Shown: positions 9,591 through 17,917, counted from the first letter of the stretch. The stretch: DNA of 64,000 nucleotides from Terrimicrobium sacchariphilum (GCF_001613545.1 NZ_BDCO01000002.1:62001-126000); one strand, 5' to 3'. Made by a program: numbers and translations. Notes: a model not told the origin generated them from the sequence alone.

Positions 9591-10268
9591 TATAACATCC
9601 TTGCTATAAATAAGATATGATCTCTTCGGCATATGCCGAGTGATCTCCTTTCAGGCCACTGCCCTTCGATGGATTTCGCCGAAGGCGTAAAAGAATACCG
9701 AACTTACCGCGGGGATTTTGATGCTCCCGACCGGTACGGCGCGGAGATTCCGACTAGGGAGGTGCTGCTGCGGTCAAAAAGCGCGAATGTTTTTGGAGAT
9801 TTGCGCGAATTATCCGTTACCCCGATATGAGGTGGATGGTTTTTGCGGCAATCCTGCTTGCCAGCTTTCTGCTGGTTTCCCTGGCGGAGGAAGCGGTGAT
9901 CCTCCGATCCAGGCGATTCAGAAAAAGGGAGGGTCCCAATCTCTGACGGATCGTCCTTCTATACCTTCCGAAAAGACGAGACCTTTGATTCAGGGCCTCT
10001 TGGCTCGGGCAGAACGATCTCAGGCTGAAGGCCCCCGGACGAGAGCCGACCCAATCCGGCCTTCGTCGTGGATGGAAAGTGGGGATGGATCATTGGACTT
10101 TCCAAGTTTGATGATCATCGGCGAATCGCGTTGATATTCGGCCCGGGAAATATCGAAAGGCTTCGGTAGAGGAAGGCCCGTGGTGTCGCGAGATTTTCCA
10201 GTGTTATTTCCTGATCGAGGAACTCGTTCCCCTGAGCAAGCCCTAGGAGCGTGTAGCTATCGTGGCTT
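9591..10268. other. 678-base gap with a probable decayed gene and no other clear feature
   Basis: Between ispG and the ABC ATPase I find no intact gene I can support. An open frame at 9633-9830 would encode 65 residues without recognisable features. The right half holds fragments of a broken secreted-protein gene (see 9827-10169). Base composition is lower in GC than the neighbours at the left end (around 9591-9630), which may hold a promoter. Confidence 0.5.
9827..10169 (+). pseudogene. Frameshifted remnant of a small secreted-protein gene
   Basis: An ATG at 9827 begins a good signal peptide (MRWMVFAAILLASFLLVSLA) but that frame stops at residue 40. Another frame continues with protein-like sequence (SDGSSFYTFRKDETFDSGPL), meets a TGA at 10026, and goes on in the same frame with NPAFVVDGKWGWIIGLSKF and FGPGNIERLR to a TAG at 10169. 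The simplest reading is one gene broken by a frameshift and a nonsense change. I do not recognise the family. A sequencing error would be the alternative. Confidence 0.4.
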
Positions 10269-11009
10269 TCAGTACCGCAGGATCTTCTCCAGGAATTGTG
10301 CGGCCTCGGGAGCTTGGGGTGCGGAGAAGAACTCTCCGGCCGGAGCTGACTCTATGATGCGACCGTCACCGATGAAAAGGACATGATCCGCAATGCTGCG
10401 GGCAAATCCCATGGCATGGGTGACCAAAACGAGAGGGCGTCCTTCGTTTCGTAGACCAGAGATTACTTCCAAAATCTCGGCTGTCATCTCGGGGTCGAGA
10501 GCGGAGGTCGGCTCGTCCATGAGGAGGAAGGCGGGTTCGATGGCCAGGGCTCGTGCGATGGCCACCCGCTGCCTTTGGCCCCCACTCAGTTCCGCAGGGC
10601 GCTTCGCCATATGGTCGGCCAGCCGGAAGCGGGAGAGCGCCGTCTTGGCGCGGGCCTCGGCGTCGGGGAAGTGATGAACCTCCTTGAGCGGAAGCATGAC
10701 ATTCTCCAGGGCGGTGAGGTGAGGGAAGAGATTGTAGGCCTGAAAGACGGTGCCGATCCGTTTGCGGTACGAGGCCAGACCAGATTCCACCTTGGCGAGA
10801 ACCTGGCTGTTAACCTCCACTGTTCCTGCACTGGGAGCGATCAATCCTCCCAGGACACGAAGCAGGGTGGATTTGCCTCCGCCGGAGGGGCCAATGAGCG
10901 CGAGGACGTGCGGTACCCGGATCTCAAAGGTGACATCTTTCAGGACCAGCTGCCCACCGAAGTCCTTGGACACCCCGTGACACCGGATATGGAGACCGTC
11001 AGTGCTCAT
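10269..11009 (-). CDS. Polar amino-acid ABC transporter ATP-binding protein (GlnQ/HisP-like)
   Basis: The 246-residue ATPase has Walker A GPSGGGKST (about residue 39), Q-loop FQAYNLFPHLTALENVMLP, signature LSGGQRQRVAIARAL, Walker B FLLMDEPTSALDP and switch His in LVTHAMGFA. The Q-loop and the DPEMT segment are typical of the polar amino-acid uptake subfamily. It powers import together with the permease directly upstream, whose stop region overlaps its start by 11 bases. The substrate-binding gene lies further upstream on the same strand. Confidence 0.92.
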   Translation of the reverse strand: MSTDGLHIRCHGVSKDFGGQLVLKDVTFEIRVPHVLALIGPSGGGKSTLLRVLGGLIAPSAGTVEVNSQVLAKVESGLASYRKRIGTVFQAYNLFPHLTALENVMLPLKEVHHFPDAEARAKTALSRFRLADHMAKRPAELSGGQRQRVAIARALAIEPAFLLMDEPTSALDPEMTAEILEVISGLRNEGRPLVLVTHAMGFARSIADHVLFIGDGRIIESAPAGEFFSAPQAPEAAQFLEKILRY

Positions 11010-11781
11010 AGTGGAGAAGGTTCTGGAGATAGCGGGAGAGAAAGAGAACCGGGAGGGTCAGGATGAGATACCCCACGCCAAGGGGAAGGAAGCTCTCCAA
11101 CCCGCTGTAGGTTGCAGAAAACGCCTGCTGGGCGGATTGGGTGAACTCCGCCACCCCGATGACCGACAAAAGGGAGGAATCCTTGATCAGGGAGGCGAAT
11201 TGACCTGCCAGGGGAGGGAGGATCTGCCGGATGGCCTGCGGAAAGACGACGAAGCGGTACGTTTGCCACTTCGAGAGACCGATGGCCCGGGCGGACTCCC
11301 ATTGGGAGGATGAAATGCTCTCAATCCCCGCCCGCACCATCTCGGCGATGTAGGCTCCCGAGAAAAACGAAAGAATGAAGACGCCGAAGGTAAATCTTTC
11401 CACGTTTCGGGTCACCTCGGCGGGCCCATAGAAGAGCAAGAGGATCAAAACAAGGAATGGGAGGCCCCGAATAAGTTCCACGTAGAACAATGCGAGGTGC
11501 CGGAGGGGCAAAATGACTGAACGCAGGGCCAAAGCCGCCAGAATTCCAAAGATACTGCTGACAATGAGCGACATTCCCGCGATTTGGACGGTGGAAAGCC
11601 ATCCTTTCAGGAATAGATTTCGGTATTCCCAGAAAGCCGCCCAGTTCCGCTGTGTTCCGGCCAGGACGCTCCAGCAGAAGACGGAAAGCACCAAAAGAAT
11701 GACTAGGACGCTCATTACCCGGGCCCAAAAGGGTGCCGGTGCGTCGGGTCGGTCGTGAAATGCTCTGATCAGCCGTTGCAA
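10999..11781 (-). CDS. Polar amino-acid ABC transporter permease (HisM/GlnP family)
   Basis: This 260-residue inner-membrane protein has about five or six helices. The conserved EAA-type cytoplasmic loop reads ESARAIGLSKWQTYRFVVFPQAIRQ-like across residues about 181-206, where it contacts the ATPase. YVELIRGLPFLVLILLLFYGP and FFSGAYIAEMVRAGIES are characteristic of the His/Glu/Gln/Arg permease family. A single permease implies a homodimeric channel. It lies between the binding-protein gene and the ATPase gene. Confidence 0.92.
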   Translation of the reverse strand: MQRLIRAFHDRPDAPAPFWARVMSVLVILLVLSVFCWSVLAGTQRNWAAFWEYRNLFLKGWLSTVQIAGMSLIVSSIFGILAALALRSVILPLRHLALFYVELIRGLPFLVLILLLFYGPAEVTRNVERFTFGVFILSFFSGAYIAEMVRAGIESISSSQWESARAIGLSKWQTYRFVVFPQAIRQILPPLAGQFASLIKDSSLLSVIGVAEFTQSAQQAFSATYSGLESFLPLGVGYLILTLPVLFLSRYLQNLLHYEH

Positions 11782-11912
11782 GCCTCGCAGCTAACGCCGG
11801 GAGCGGGGAGAGTGTCAATCCTTCGTCCTCTGACGTAAATACGGGCGTAGACTGCCCCGTTTACTCTCCACTTGCCAGGGCTGTGCCATTCGGTGGCAAT
11901 TCCCTACCACAC

Positions 11913-11937
11913 GCGGGTTCGATTCCCGCTATCCGCA
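11913..11937 (+). other. Isolated tRNA-like 3' end (T-arm plus acceptor strand)
   Basis: Bases 11913-11929 form a textbook T-arm (GCGGG-TTCGATT-CCCGC), followed by TATCCGCA, which looks like a 3' acceptor strand. No matching GCGGATA 5' acceptor strand exists in the preceding 100 bases, so this is not a complete tRNA gene that I can fold. It lies between the transporter permease gene and the binding-protein gene. A tRNA 3' fragment is what an integration site or a decayed tRNA leaves behind. Confidence 0.5.
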
Positions 11938-12005
11938 ACCTCCCCACCTTGGAAAAGGCTCGCCCCGGTACCAAAGGTAAAGTCTCCTACCCCCGAAAAG
12001 CTTCC

Positions 12006-12821
12006 CTAAAACACGAAAGGCACACCCTGTTCAGCAAATGCCTTCTTCTGCGCAGGAAGATACTTGTCGCCCAATGCCTGAAAGCCACCCTTCTGCCGGA
12101 AGGTGGTCAGGAAGGCGTCGATCTGACTTTTCAGCTCCTCGTTACCTTTGCGAAGTCCAATAGCCCAATGCTGCTCTTCCACGGGTTGGAGTAAGGCCCT
12201 GGTGGTCGTGGGATTCTCCTGGCTGTTCTTCCAGACGCTCATCTGGTCATAGATGAAGGCGTCCGCCCTTCCCTGAGAAACCTCCAGTACAGCAGAGTTT
12301 TCCTTGTCCACGGCCAGAATCTTCGCCTGTTTCAGATTCTTTCTGGCCCAGATCTCCCCGGTCGTCCCCTGCCTCACCACGATGGTGCGGCCCGGCTGGT
12401 CGAGGTCAGCGATACTTTGAACAGGGGAGTTCTTTCCGACCAAAAGAGCGAGACCCACCGTCACATACGGTGCCGAGAACGATATCGCTTCCCTGCGAGC
12501 CGGAGTATCCGAGAGAGAGCTAATCACGCAGTCCAGGCGGCCATTCTGAAGAGTCGGTATAAGTCCGACAAAAGGAATGTTCTCGATCTTCAACTCCCGA
12601 CCCAGACTCTCAGCCAGAGCCTTGGCCAGATCCACGCTCACCCCGGCGGGATTGCCTGAGGGATCCACCATTTCAAATGGCGGGTAGGAGAGATCCATCC
12701 CGACGATCAGGGGTTTCTGGCCTGACTCCCCGCTCTTTCCGCATCCTGCGAGCACAGCCGCTATCGCTCCTCCCGTGTAAAAGAGGAAAGTTCTACGTGG
12801 AACATTTTGCGTCAGCTTCAT
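12006..12821 (-). CDS. Polar amino-acid ABC transporter substrate-binding lipoprotein
   Basis: Starting at ATG 12821 gives 271 residues with a lipobox (AAVLAGC) after an RR-containing N-terminus. The mature part is a type II periplasmic binding fold: LIVGMDLSYPPFEMVDPSG, GVSVDLAKALAESLG, GRLDCVISSLSDTPAR (bears the ligand-contacting Asp and Arg), VVRQGTTGE and GRADAFIYDQ. This is the SBP_bac_3 pattern for polar amino acids. An in-frame upstream ATG (12974) would add 51 residues ahead of the signal peptide and is unlikely. It serves the permease and ATPase downstream. Confidence 0.92.
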   Translation of the reverse strand: MKLTQNVPRRTFLFYTGGAIAAVLAGCGKSGESGQKPLIVGMDLSYPPFEMVDPSGNPAGVSVDLAKALAESLGRELKIENIPFVGLIPTLQNGRLDCVISSLSDTPARREAISFSAPYVTVGLALLVGKNSPVQSIADLDQPGRTIVVRQGTTGEIWARKNLKQAKILAVDKENSAVLEVSQGRADAFIYDQMSVWKNSQENPTTTRALLQPVEEQHWAIGLRKGNEELKSQIDAFLTTFRQKGGFQALGDKYLPAQKKAFAEQGVPFVF

Positions 12822-13215
12822 GGGAAGATTTCGTGGATGGATTGTGAAGAACTGTGAAGAATACCTGAGTATTATTTCCAGAGGTACCCCGAAATACCAA
12901 TAACGTGTGTTGCCCTCAGATGTTGTTCCCAACCTTTCCGACCGTGGAACGCTGATTCCAAGCTGCTGGAACAATGGGGGTGGCGGTTATTCACACGCTT
13001 AAGAAGAAGAAGAAAGGGTTAACGTTTAATTTCTTCTCTATTCAAGAAGTGAATTACTTTTGAAATCAGCTGTACCGGATGCCGGAGTGTTCCACAGTCT
13101 CTCCTCGGTAGAGTAATTTAATACATTATTAATCAATGATTTAACAATTGTACATTATCATGTACTTTTAGCCGTCCTTGAGTCGCAACACGTTTCCTGA
13201 TAGAGGGTTGAAACC
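12822..13215. other. AT-rich 394-base gap with an inverted repeat
   Basis: This gap separates the divergent binding-protein gene and the coiled-coil gene and is clearly more AT-rich than its surroundings. It contains a perfect inverted repeat GTACAT-TATC-ATGTAC at 13150-13165, about 50 bases before the 13216 start, which could be an operator. Several AT-rich stretches could serve as promoters. I see no gene in it. Confidence 0.5.
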
Positions 13216-13527
13216 ATGGCCGAGCATGGAGCAGAGGATTCGCCAATTCCATCCGTTTTAAACGAACTGGAGCGATTGAAGGGACATGTCCATGAGACGC
13301 TGGTTCACTACGAAAAGCGTTTGGAGGCCGAAATCAACGTCGTCCGAGAAATCCTGGAGAAGCAGCTCCGGCAGCAAAAGCTCTCTCATGCCAAGCTCCG
13401 CGACCTTCGCGACATGCTCACCCTTTTGCGCCATGTGCAGCTCAAAGCCGACAAGGGTCGGCGCAAGGATCTCAAGAAACTCGAGTCGGTGGTGAGTGAT
13501 CTCACCATGCTGATCGAGAATTGGTAA
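13216..13527 (+). CDS. Small coiled-coil protein of unknown function
   Basis: The 103-residue protein is almost entirely helical and highly charged. Heptad-like segments run through LNELERLKGHVHETLVHYEK and on to a Lys/Arg-rich region (KADKGRRKDLKKLESVVSDL). There is no signal peptide or membrane segment. I do not recognise a family. It ends at 13527, 47 bases before msrA, so the two may share a transcript. The composition suggests a structural or nucleic-acid-associated protein, but that is only a guess. Confidence 0.6.
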   Translation: MAEHGAEDSPIPSVLNELERLKGHVHETLVHYEKRLEAEINVVREILEKQLRQQKLSHAKLRDLRDMLTLLRHVQLKADKGRRKDLKKLESVVSDLTMLIENW

Positions 13528-13574
13528 TCAGGCGAGTTGCGTTCTTTCCCGGGCTGGCCGAGCTTCCGGGAAAA

Positions 13575-14141
13575 ATGCGGTATCTCATTCTCGCTCTTCT
13601 GCTATCTTGCTCCATGGCCTATGCGGAAAAAACAGCGGTGCTCGGAGGAGGGTGTTTCTGGTGTGTCGAGGCGATGTACCAGACGGTGCCGGGAATCGAT
13701 AAGGTCGTGAGCGGCTATGCTGGTGGCACTACGGAGAACCCGAGCTACGAAGAGGTTTGTACCGGTCGGACCGGACATGCCGAGGTGGTCCAGATTTCTT
13801 ACGATCCCGAGAAGATCTCCTATGAGAAGATCATCGACCTTTTCTGGAAGGCGCATGATCCCACCACCCTGAATCGACAGGGAGCGGACTCGGGAACGCA
13901 ATACCGCTCGATCATTCTGTACCAGACCGAGGAAGAGAAGCAGATCGCGGAGAAGTCGAAAGCCGTGGCGCAAAAGGATTTCAAATCCTCCATCGTGACC
14001 GAGATCGCTCCGCTGAAGGCTTTCTATCCGGCGGAGACGTACCATCAGGACTTCTTTAAGAACAACCCGAACAATCCCTACAATCGGGCGGTCACAGCGC
14101 CGAAGGTCGAGAAGTTCGAAAAGGCCCAGCAGCACCAGTAG
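13575..14141 (+). CDS. msrA: Peptide-methionine (S)-S-oxide reductase, exported
   Basis: MsrA repairs methionine-S-sulfoxide in proteins. Start ATG 13575 gives 188 residues with a signal peptide (YLILALLLSCSMAYA), so the enzyme should act in the periplasm. The catalytic motif GGCFWCVEAMY follows directly, with the nucleophilic Cys in GCFWC. Other family motifs are VVSGYAGG, GHAEVVQI, FWKAHDPTTLNRQGAD, GTQYRS and AETYHQDFF. The upstream in-frame start at 13521 overlaps the previous gene and would bury the signal peptide, so it was not chosen. The resolving Cys pattern at the C-terminus is minimal. Confidence 0.95.
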   Translation: MRYLILALLLSCSMAYAEKTAVLGGGCFWCVEAMYQTVPGIDKVVSGYAGGTTENPSYEEVCTGRTGHAEVVQISYDPEKISYEKIIDLFWKAHDPTTLNRQGADSGTQYRSIILYQTEEEKQIAEKSKAVAQKDFKSSIVTEIAPLKAFYPAETYHQDFFKNNPNNPYNRAVTAPKVEKFEKAQQHQ

Positions 14142-14147
14142 CGGCGC

Positions 14148-15188
14148 ATGCACGTTCCGGGGCGGGGCGCGACTATCAATCCGCGCGGGCGCTTCGAGCG
14201 TCTCGAGGTTGCGTTGGAGGAAGAGGCCGAGCACGAGGCGGGGCGGCCGCGCACCGTCTACTTGCGCGACGACTCACAATCGATCATCTCGACCAACGAC
14301 AGTCCAGATATCGGATTCCGGTCGAGCATCAATCCCTACCGGGGCTGCGAGCATGGATGCTCGTATTGTTATGCCCGGCCGTATCACGAGTATCTGGGAT
14401 TCTCCATCGGCCAGGATTTTGAGACGAAGATCATGGTGAAGCCGGACGCGGCGAAGCTTCTACGCAAGGCACTGTCCTCGCCAAAGTGGCAGCCGGAGGT
14501 GCTCGCGATTAGCGGTGTGACGGATTGTTATCAGCCGGTGGAGCGCAAGCTGGAGATCACGCGCCAATGCCTGGCGGTGCTGGCGGAATTTCGCAATCCC
14601 TGTGTGATCGTGACGAAGAATCATCTCGTCACTCGCGACATTGATCATTTGCGCGAGCTGGCAGCCCATCAGGCGGCGATGGTGTTTGTTTCCGTGACCA
14701 CGCTCGATGCCGGTCTAGCGTCGGCGCTGGAGCCGCGGGCGGCGACACCAGCGTTCCGTCTCGATGCCATCCGTCAGCTGGCGGGTGCGGGAATACCAGT
14801 CGGCGTATTGACAGCGCCCGTAATACCCGGGCTGAACGAGCATGAAATCCCGGCCATCCTGAAAGCGGCGAGGGAAGCCGGGGCGGGAACGGCAGGTTAC
14901 ACGGTGATCCGGCTGCCGTATGGCGTGAAAGATGTCTTTGCAGCCTGGCTGGAAACGCACCTCCCGGGTTCGAAGGAGAAAATCCTCGATCGTATTCGCG
15001 ACATGCGGGGCGGTCAGCTTAACCGCAGCGACTTTGCCACGCGGATGAGAGGCGAGGGGATCTGGGCGGAGCAAATCCGCCAGCTGTTTCGAACAGCACG
15101 GCAACGCGAGGGGCTGGAAGGTCGACGGATCGAGTTGTCCGTGGACCATTTCCGCCGCCTGGGCGGCGAGCAATTATCGCTTTTTTGA
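14148..15188 (+). CDS. Radical SAM protein, PA0069/Rv2578c family
   Basis: The 346-residue protein has the radical SAM cluster motif CEHGCSYCYARP near residue 67 (CxxxCxxC), preceded by SINPYRG. The N-terminal GRGATINPRGRFE is typical of the PA0069 family, which resembles spore photoproduct lyase SplB. Downstream are ITKNHLVTRDIDHL, VFVSVTTLD and PGLNEHEIP, with a C-terminal segment after residue 280. The family's reaction is unknown. Its 3' end overlaps the convergent L,D-transpeptidase gene by 15 bases. Confidence 0.9.
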   Translation: MHVPGRGATINPRGRFERLEVALEEEAEHEAGRPRTVYLRDDSQSIISTNDSPDIGFRSSINPYRGCEHGCSYCYARPYHEYLGFSIGQDFETKIMVKPDAAKLLRKALSSPKWQPEVLAISGVTDCYQPVERKLEITRQCLAVLAEFRNPCVIVTKNHLVTRDIDHLRELAAHQAAMVFVSVTTLDAGLASALEPRAATPAFRLDAIRQLAGAGIPVGVLTAPVIPGLNEHEIPAILKAAREAGAGTAGYTVIRLPYGVKDVFAAWLETHLPGSKEKILDRIRDMRGGQLNRSDFATRMRGEGIWAEQIRQLFRTARQREGLEGRRIELSVDHFRRLGGEQLSLF

Positions 15189-15863
15189 AACCGGTTCTGC
15201 CATGACGGGCGCCTCGTAGGCGATGGTCACAGGCGTACCGATCTTCACGAGCTCGAAGAGCTGCTTGGCAGTATCATCTTTCAGGCGCACGCAACCGTGC
15301 GAGGCGGCATGGCCAGGAACATAGCCAACGTGAAGGCCCACGCCGGTATCGGTGAGACGCATCCAATAGGGCATGGAGGCTCCGACGAATTGTGCCCCCT
15401 CGGGCACTTTGTCGACGCGGCTGTCGGCGTCCTCGACGAGCACGAGCCCGGCGGAATCGAAGATTTTTCCGTAGAGATTGGAATGATAATCCTTCTCCTT
15501 GGCCCGGACGGTGAAGCTACCCGTCGGAGTCGGATGCGTTTTCTTGCCAGTGGCCACCGGGAAGTCCATGGCGAGAGCTCCGCGGACCAGCAGATAGCCT
15601 CGCTGTTCCTTGATCGAGATTTCGATCGCGACATTTTCCGGAGTGGCCTTCTCCAGCAAAGCCTTGTTGCGGTACGTGCTCCGCTTCCATGCGCCCAGGG
15701 AGCGGAAAATGGCGTGCTCGGTCTTGGCCGACGCCTGTAGCGCCTTGTCCTCGCGAGAGACCTTTTTCTGAGCAGGGCTTTCCATCGTGGCGCAGCCTGT
15801 GATGGCGAGAGCGAAAGCGCCGAGGAGGAGGCCGGAAAAGCGACCGAGGGAGATTGTCTTCAT
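15174..15863 (-). CDS. L,D-transpeptidase (YkuD domain) lipoprotein
   Basis: ATG 15863 gives 229 residues with a lipobox (ALAITGC). The YkuD domain carries GYLLVRGALAMDFPVATGKK, TPTGSFTV, a GLHVGY segment and the catalytic motif HAASHGCVRLKDD with the nucleophilic Cys. Such enzymes form 3-3 peptidoglycan crosslinks or attach proteins to the wall. The N-terminal roughly 80 residues form a charged spacer. The gene overlaps the radical SAM gene tail to tail. A longer in-frame start at 15908 would place the signal peptide internally. Confidence 0.9.
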   Translation of the reverse strand: MKTISLGRFSGLLLGAFALAITGCATMESPAQKKVSREDKALQASAKTEHAIFRSLGAWKRSTYRNKALLEKATPENVAIEISIKEQRGYLLVRGALAMDFPVATGKKTHPTPTGSFTVRAKEKDYHSNLYGKIFDSAGLVLVEDADSRVDKVPEGAQFVGASMPYWMRLTDTGVGLHVGYVPGHAASHGCVRLKDDTAKQLFELVKIGTPVTIAYEAPVMAEPVSKKR

Positions 15864-15958
15864 AGGGAAGAGGCGCGCACGATACGCTGATCCCAGGGAA
15901 AATTTCAACTGGTTCCCGCGATGTCACATTTCGTCGGGCTGTCTCGTCATCACCTTTG

Positions 15959-16567
15959 ATGAAAACTCTTTTGCGAATCGATGCGAGTGCCCGGAGGTCG
16001 GAATCGTACTCCCGCCGGCTAGGTGACCACTTTGAAACGAGCTGGCGCTCCACCTATCCGGAGGGCGTCGTGCTTACCCGCGATCTGGCACTCGACCCGC
16101 CTCCACATCTCACGGATGAAACCATTCGCATTTTTGTTGGCGAGGGTTCCGTCGGGGGCGCGGCGGGCGCAGATTTATCGGAGAGCCTGATCGACGAGAT
16201 GAGAAAAGCGGACGAGGTTTTGATATGCAGCCCGATCTATAACTTTGGCATGCCGTCGACTCTTAAGGCTTACGTCGATCATGTCGTCCGGTATGGCTAT
16301 ACCTTTACCCAGGATGAGAAGGGCTTTCATGGAATGCTTAATACCAAGGCCGCATGGCTGCTCACCGCCCAAGGAGGCATGGCACGCTTCGGAGTTCCCG
16401 ATTTCCAAGCTCCCGCGCTTGGAGCCGTCCTGAAGCATATGAGCGTCGCTAATATTCATCATATTGCCCTGGAGGGCACGGTATATCCGGACGGCGCCTT
16501 GGGCGAGCGGCTGGCAGGTGCGTTGGCAGGCATTGACCGATGGTTCAACCTTGCGGAGAAAGCTTAG
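15959..16567 (+). CDS. azoR: FMN-dependent NADH azoreductase
   Basis: The 202-residue flavodoxin-fold protein matches AzoR: LLRIDASARRSESYSRRLGD at the FMN phosphate loop, LICSPIYNFGMPSTLKAYVDHV (isoalloxazine contact), and LLTAQGG. The family reduces quinones and azo compounds with NADH and FMN. An adjacent TTG at 15956 is possible but ATG 15959 is preferred. It is followed after 22 bases by an ECF41 sigma factor, a family usually encoded beside an oxidoreductase-type partner, so the pair is probably functionally linked. Confidence 0.9.
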   Translation: MKTLLRIDASARRSESYSRRLGDHFETSWRSTYPEGVVLTRDLALDPPPHLTDETIRIFVGEGSVGGAAGADLSESLIDEMRKADEVLICSPIYNFGMPSTLKAYVDHVVRYGYTFTQDEKGFHGMLNTKAAWLLTAQGGMARFGVPDFQAPALGAVLKHMSVANIHHIALEGTVYPDGALGERLAGALAGIDRWFNLAEKA

Positions 16568-16589
16568 TCTGCCGATTTGTAACCAAGTC

Positions 16590-17459
16590 ATGAGCATCGC
16601 GCACGATTTCGAAGAGCATCGCCGTATGCTTGAGGGCCTTGCCTATCGGATGACCGGCGAACTGGCCGAGGCGCAAGACATTGTTCAGGAGACGTGGCTG
16701 CGATGGCATCGTGCCGAGTCCGATACGATCCGTGAGCCGAGGAGTTGGCTGACCGCGGTCTGCACCCGGCTTGCCATCGATCGTTCAAAGTCCGCCCGGG
16801 TGAGGCGCGAGACCTACGTTGGAGAATGGCTGCCGGAACCACTGGTGGAGGAGCCCGGACCTGACGATCGATTGCAGATCGAGGATTCCGTTTCCATCGC
16901 CCTGATGCTGGCTCTGGAGAAACTCTCCCCGGCCGAACGCGCGGCATTCATCCTGCATGAGACATTCGGGTACAGGATGGATGAGGTGGCTGCGATTCTG
17001 GACAAATCGGAGGAGGCCTGCCGAAAGCTGGCTTCCCGAGCACGCACGGCTCTCCGGGTGGAAAAACCCAGGTTTCATGCCCGGCCCGAGGAGCATCGGC
17101 GATTGCTAGCTGGATTCCTGGCCGCAGCGCGATCCGGGGCTGTTGAGGCACTGGAGGCCCTTCTGGCTGAATCCGTGGAACTTCATTCGGACGGTGGAGG
17201 TCGGGTGACCACCGCCCCTGGCATACTGAAAGGCCCCGCAGAGGTTGCCGCGTTCCTGGCTGGAGTCTGGGCGAGGGCTCGGGCGGAAGGGCTGGAGTTT
17301 GAGGTGGAAGAGCGCTGGTTCAACGGCGGCCCGGGAGCGGTGGTTTTTGCGGGGGGCCAACCGGTGGCCGCGTTACGACTGGAGGTGGAACCGGGTGCAA
17401 TCCATCGCATCTACGCCCTCCGAAATCCGGACAAGCTGGTGTCCTTTCATAGGGATTAG
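16590..17459 (+). CDS. ECF41-type RNA polymerase sigma factor with SnoaL-like C-terminal domain
   Basis: The protein is 289 residues from ATG 16590. Sigma region 2 (LAYRMTGELAEAQDIVQETWLRW) and region 4 (LSPAERAAFILHETFGYRMDEVAAIL) are followed from about residue 180 by an NTF2/SnoaL-like domain. The C-terminal extension carries the ECF41 hallmarks DGGGR (near 205) and NPDKL (near 282). ECF41 factors have no anti-sigma factor; the fused domain controls activity. They usually sit beside a carboxymuconolactone decarboxylase, oxidoreductase or epimerase, and here the neighbour is AzoR. Confidence 0.9.
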   Translation: MSIAHDFEEHRRMLEGLAYRMTGELAEAQDIVQETWLRWHRAESDTIREPRSWLTAVCTRLAIDRSKSARVRRETYVGEWLPEPLVEEPGPDDRLQIEDSVSIALMLALEKLSPAERAAFILHETFGYRMDEVAAILDKSEEACRKLASRARTALRVEKPRFHARPEEHRRLLAGFLAAARSGAVEALEALLAESVELHSDGGGRVTTAPGILKGPAEVAAFLAGVWARARAEGLEFEVEERWFNGGPGAVVFAGGQPVAALRLEVEPGAIHRIYALRNPDKLVSFHRD

Positions 17460-17477
17460 CAGTTTTTGCGCTTTTCC

Positions 17478-17894
17478 ATGAATCTCACTTCGATCCTTTG
17501 TGCGCTTTTGATGGTCTTCGTTCTGAACCGTGGCGTGAAAGGCTCGGAGCCGGATTTCTACCGAACTCGAGGGTACAAAGTGCAGCCAATTCCTCTGGAA
17601 TGGTCTCGGGCGAATGGCAGCGGCACGATCCCGGATGTCAGAGATGTGGCGGTAGACTTCCGGTGGCCGGCTGGCCGAGCCTTTGGGGATTTCTCCATCA
17701 AGGGGTTCATTGCGCGATACGGAATGCCAGACCAATACTGGGTCCGAGAACGCGGGAAGGGTGATTGGGATTATCTGGTATATGACCGCTCCGAGGGAAT
17801 TCTCCTGGTATACGTTCCCAAGCCACCTGGAGCGAAATTTGGAGCAGTGGCGATTTGGGATCGGAAAGGCCGATTGCTCGATCTCATCAAGTAG
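17478..17894 (+). CDS. Secreted protein of unknown function
   Basis: The 138-residue product starts at ATG 17478 with a signal peptide (ILCALLMVFVLNRGVKG). The mature part has DVAVDFRWPAGRAFGDFSIK, YGMPDQYWVRERGKGDWDYL and LLVYVPKPPGAKFGAVAIWD, suggesting a small beta-rich domain. I do not recognise a family. It begins 18 bases after the ECF41 gene, so it may be part of that operon. A TTG start at 17466 is an alternative. Confidence 0.6.
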   Translation: MNLTSILCALLMVFVLNRGVKGSEPDFYRTRGYKVQPIPLEWSRANGSGTIPDVRDVAVDFRWPAGRAFGDFSIKGFIARYGMPDQYWVRERGKGDWDYLVYDRSEGILLVYVPKPPGAKFGAVAIWDRKGRLLDLIK

Positions 17895-17917
17895 ACCCTG
17901 ATCGCGGGTTGTGTTTG

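Noticed and set aside
9633-9830. A 65-residue protein after ispG
   Set aside because: There is no signal peptide, no motif and no ribosome-binding site, and it lies in a region of decayed sequence.
11840-11940. A complete tRNA or tmRNA ending at 11937
   Set aside because: The T-arm and 3' strand are good, but no 5' acceptor partner, D-arm or anticodon arm of the right shape could be found within 100 bases.
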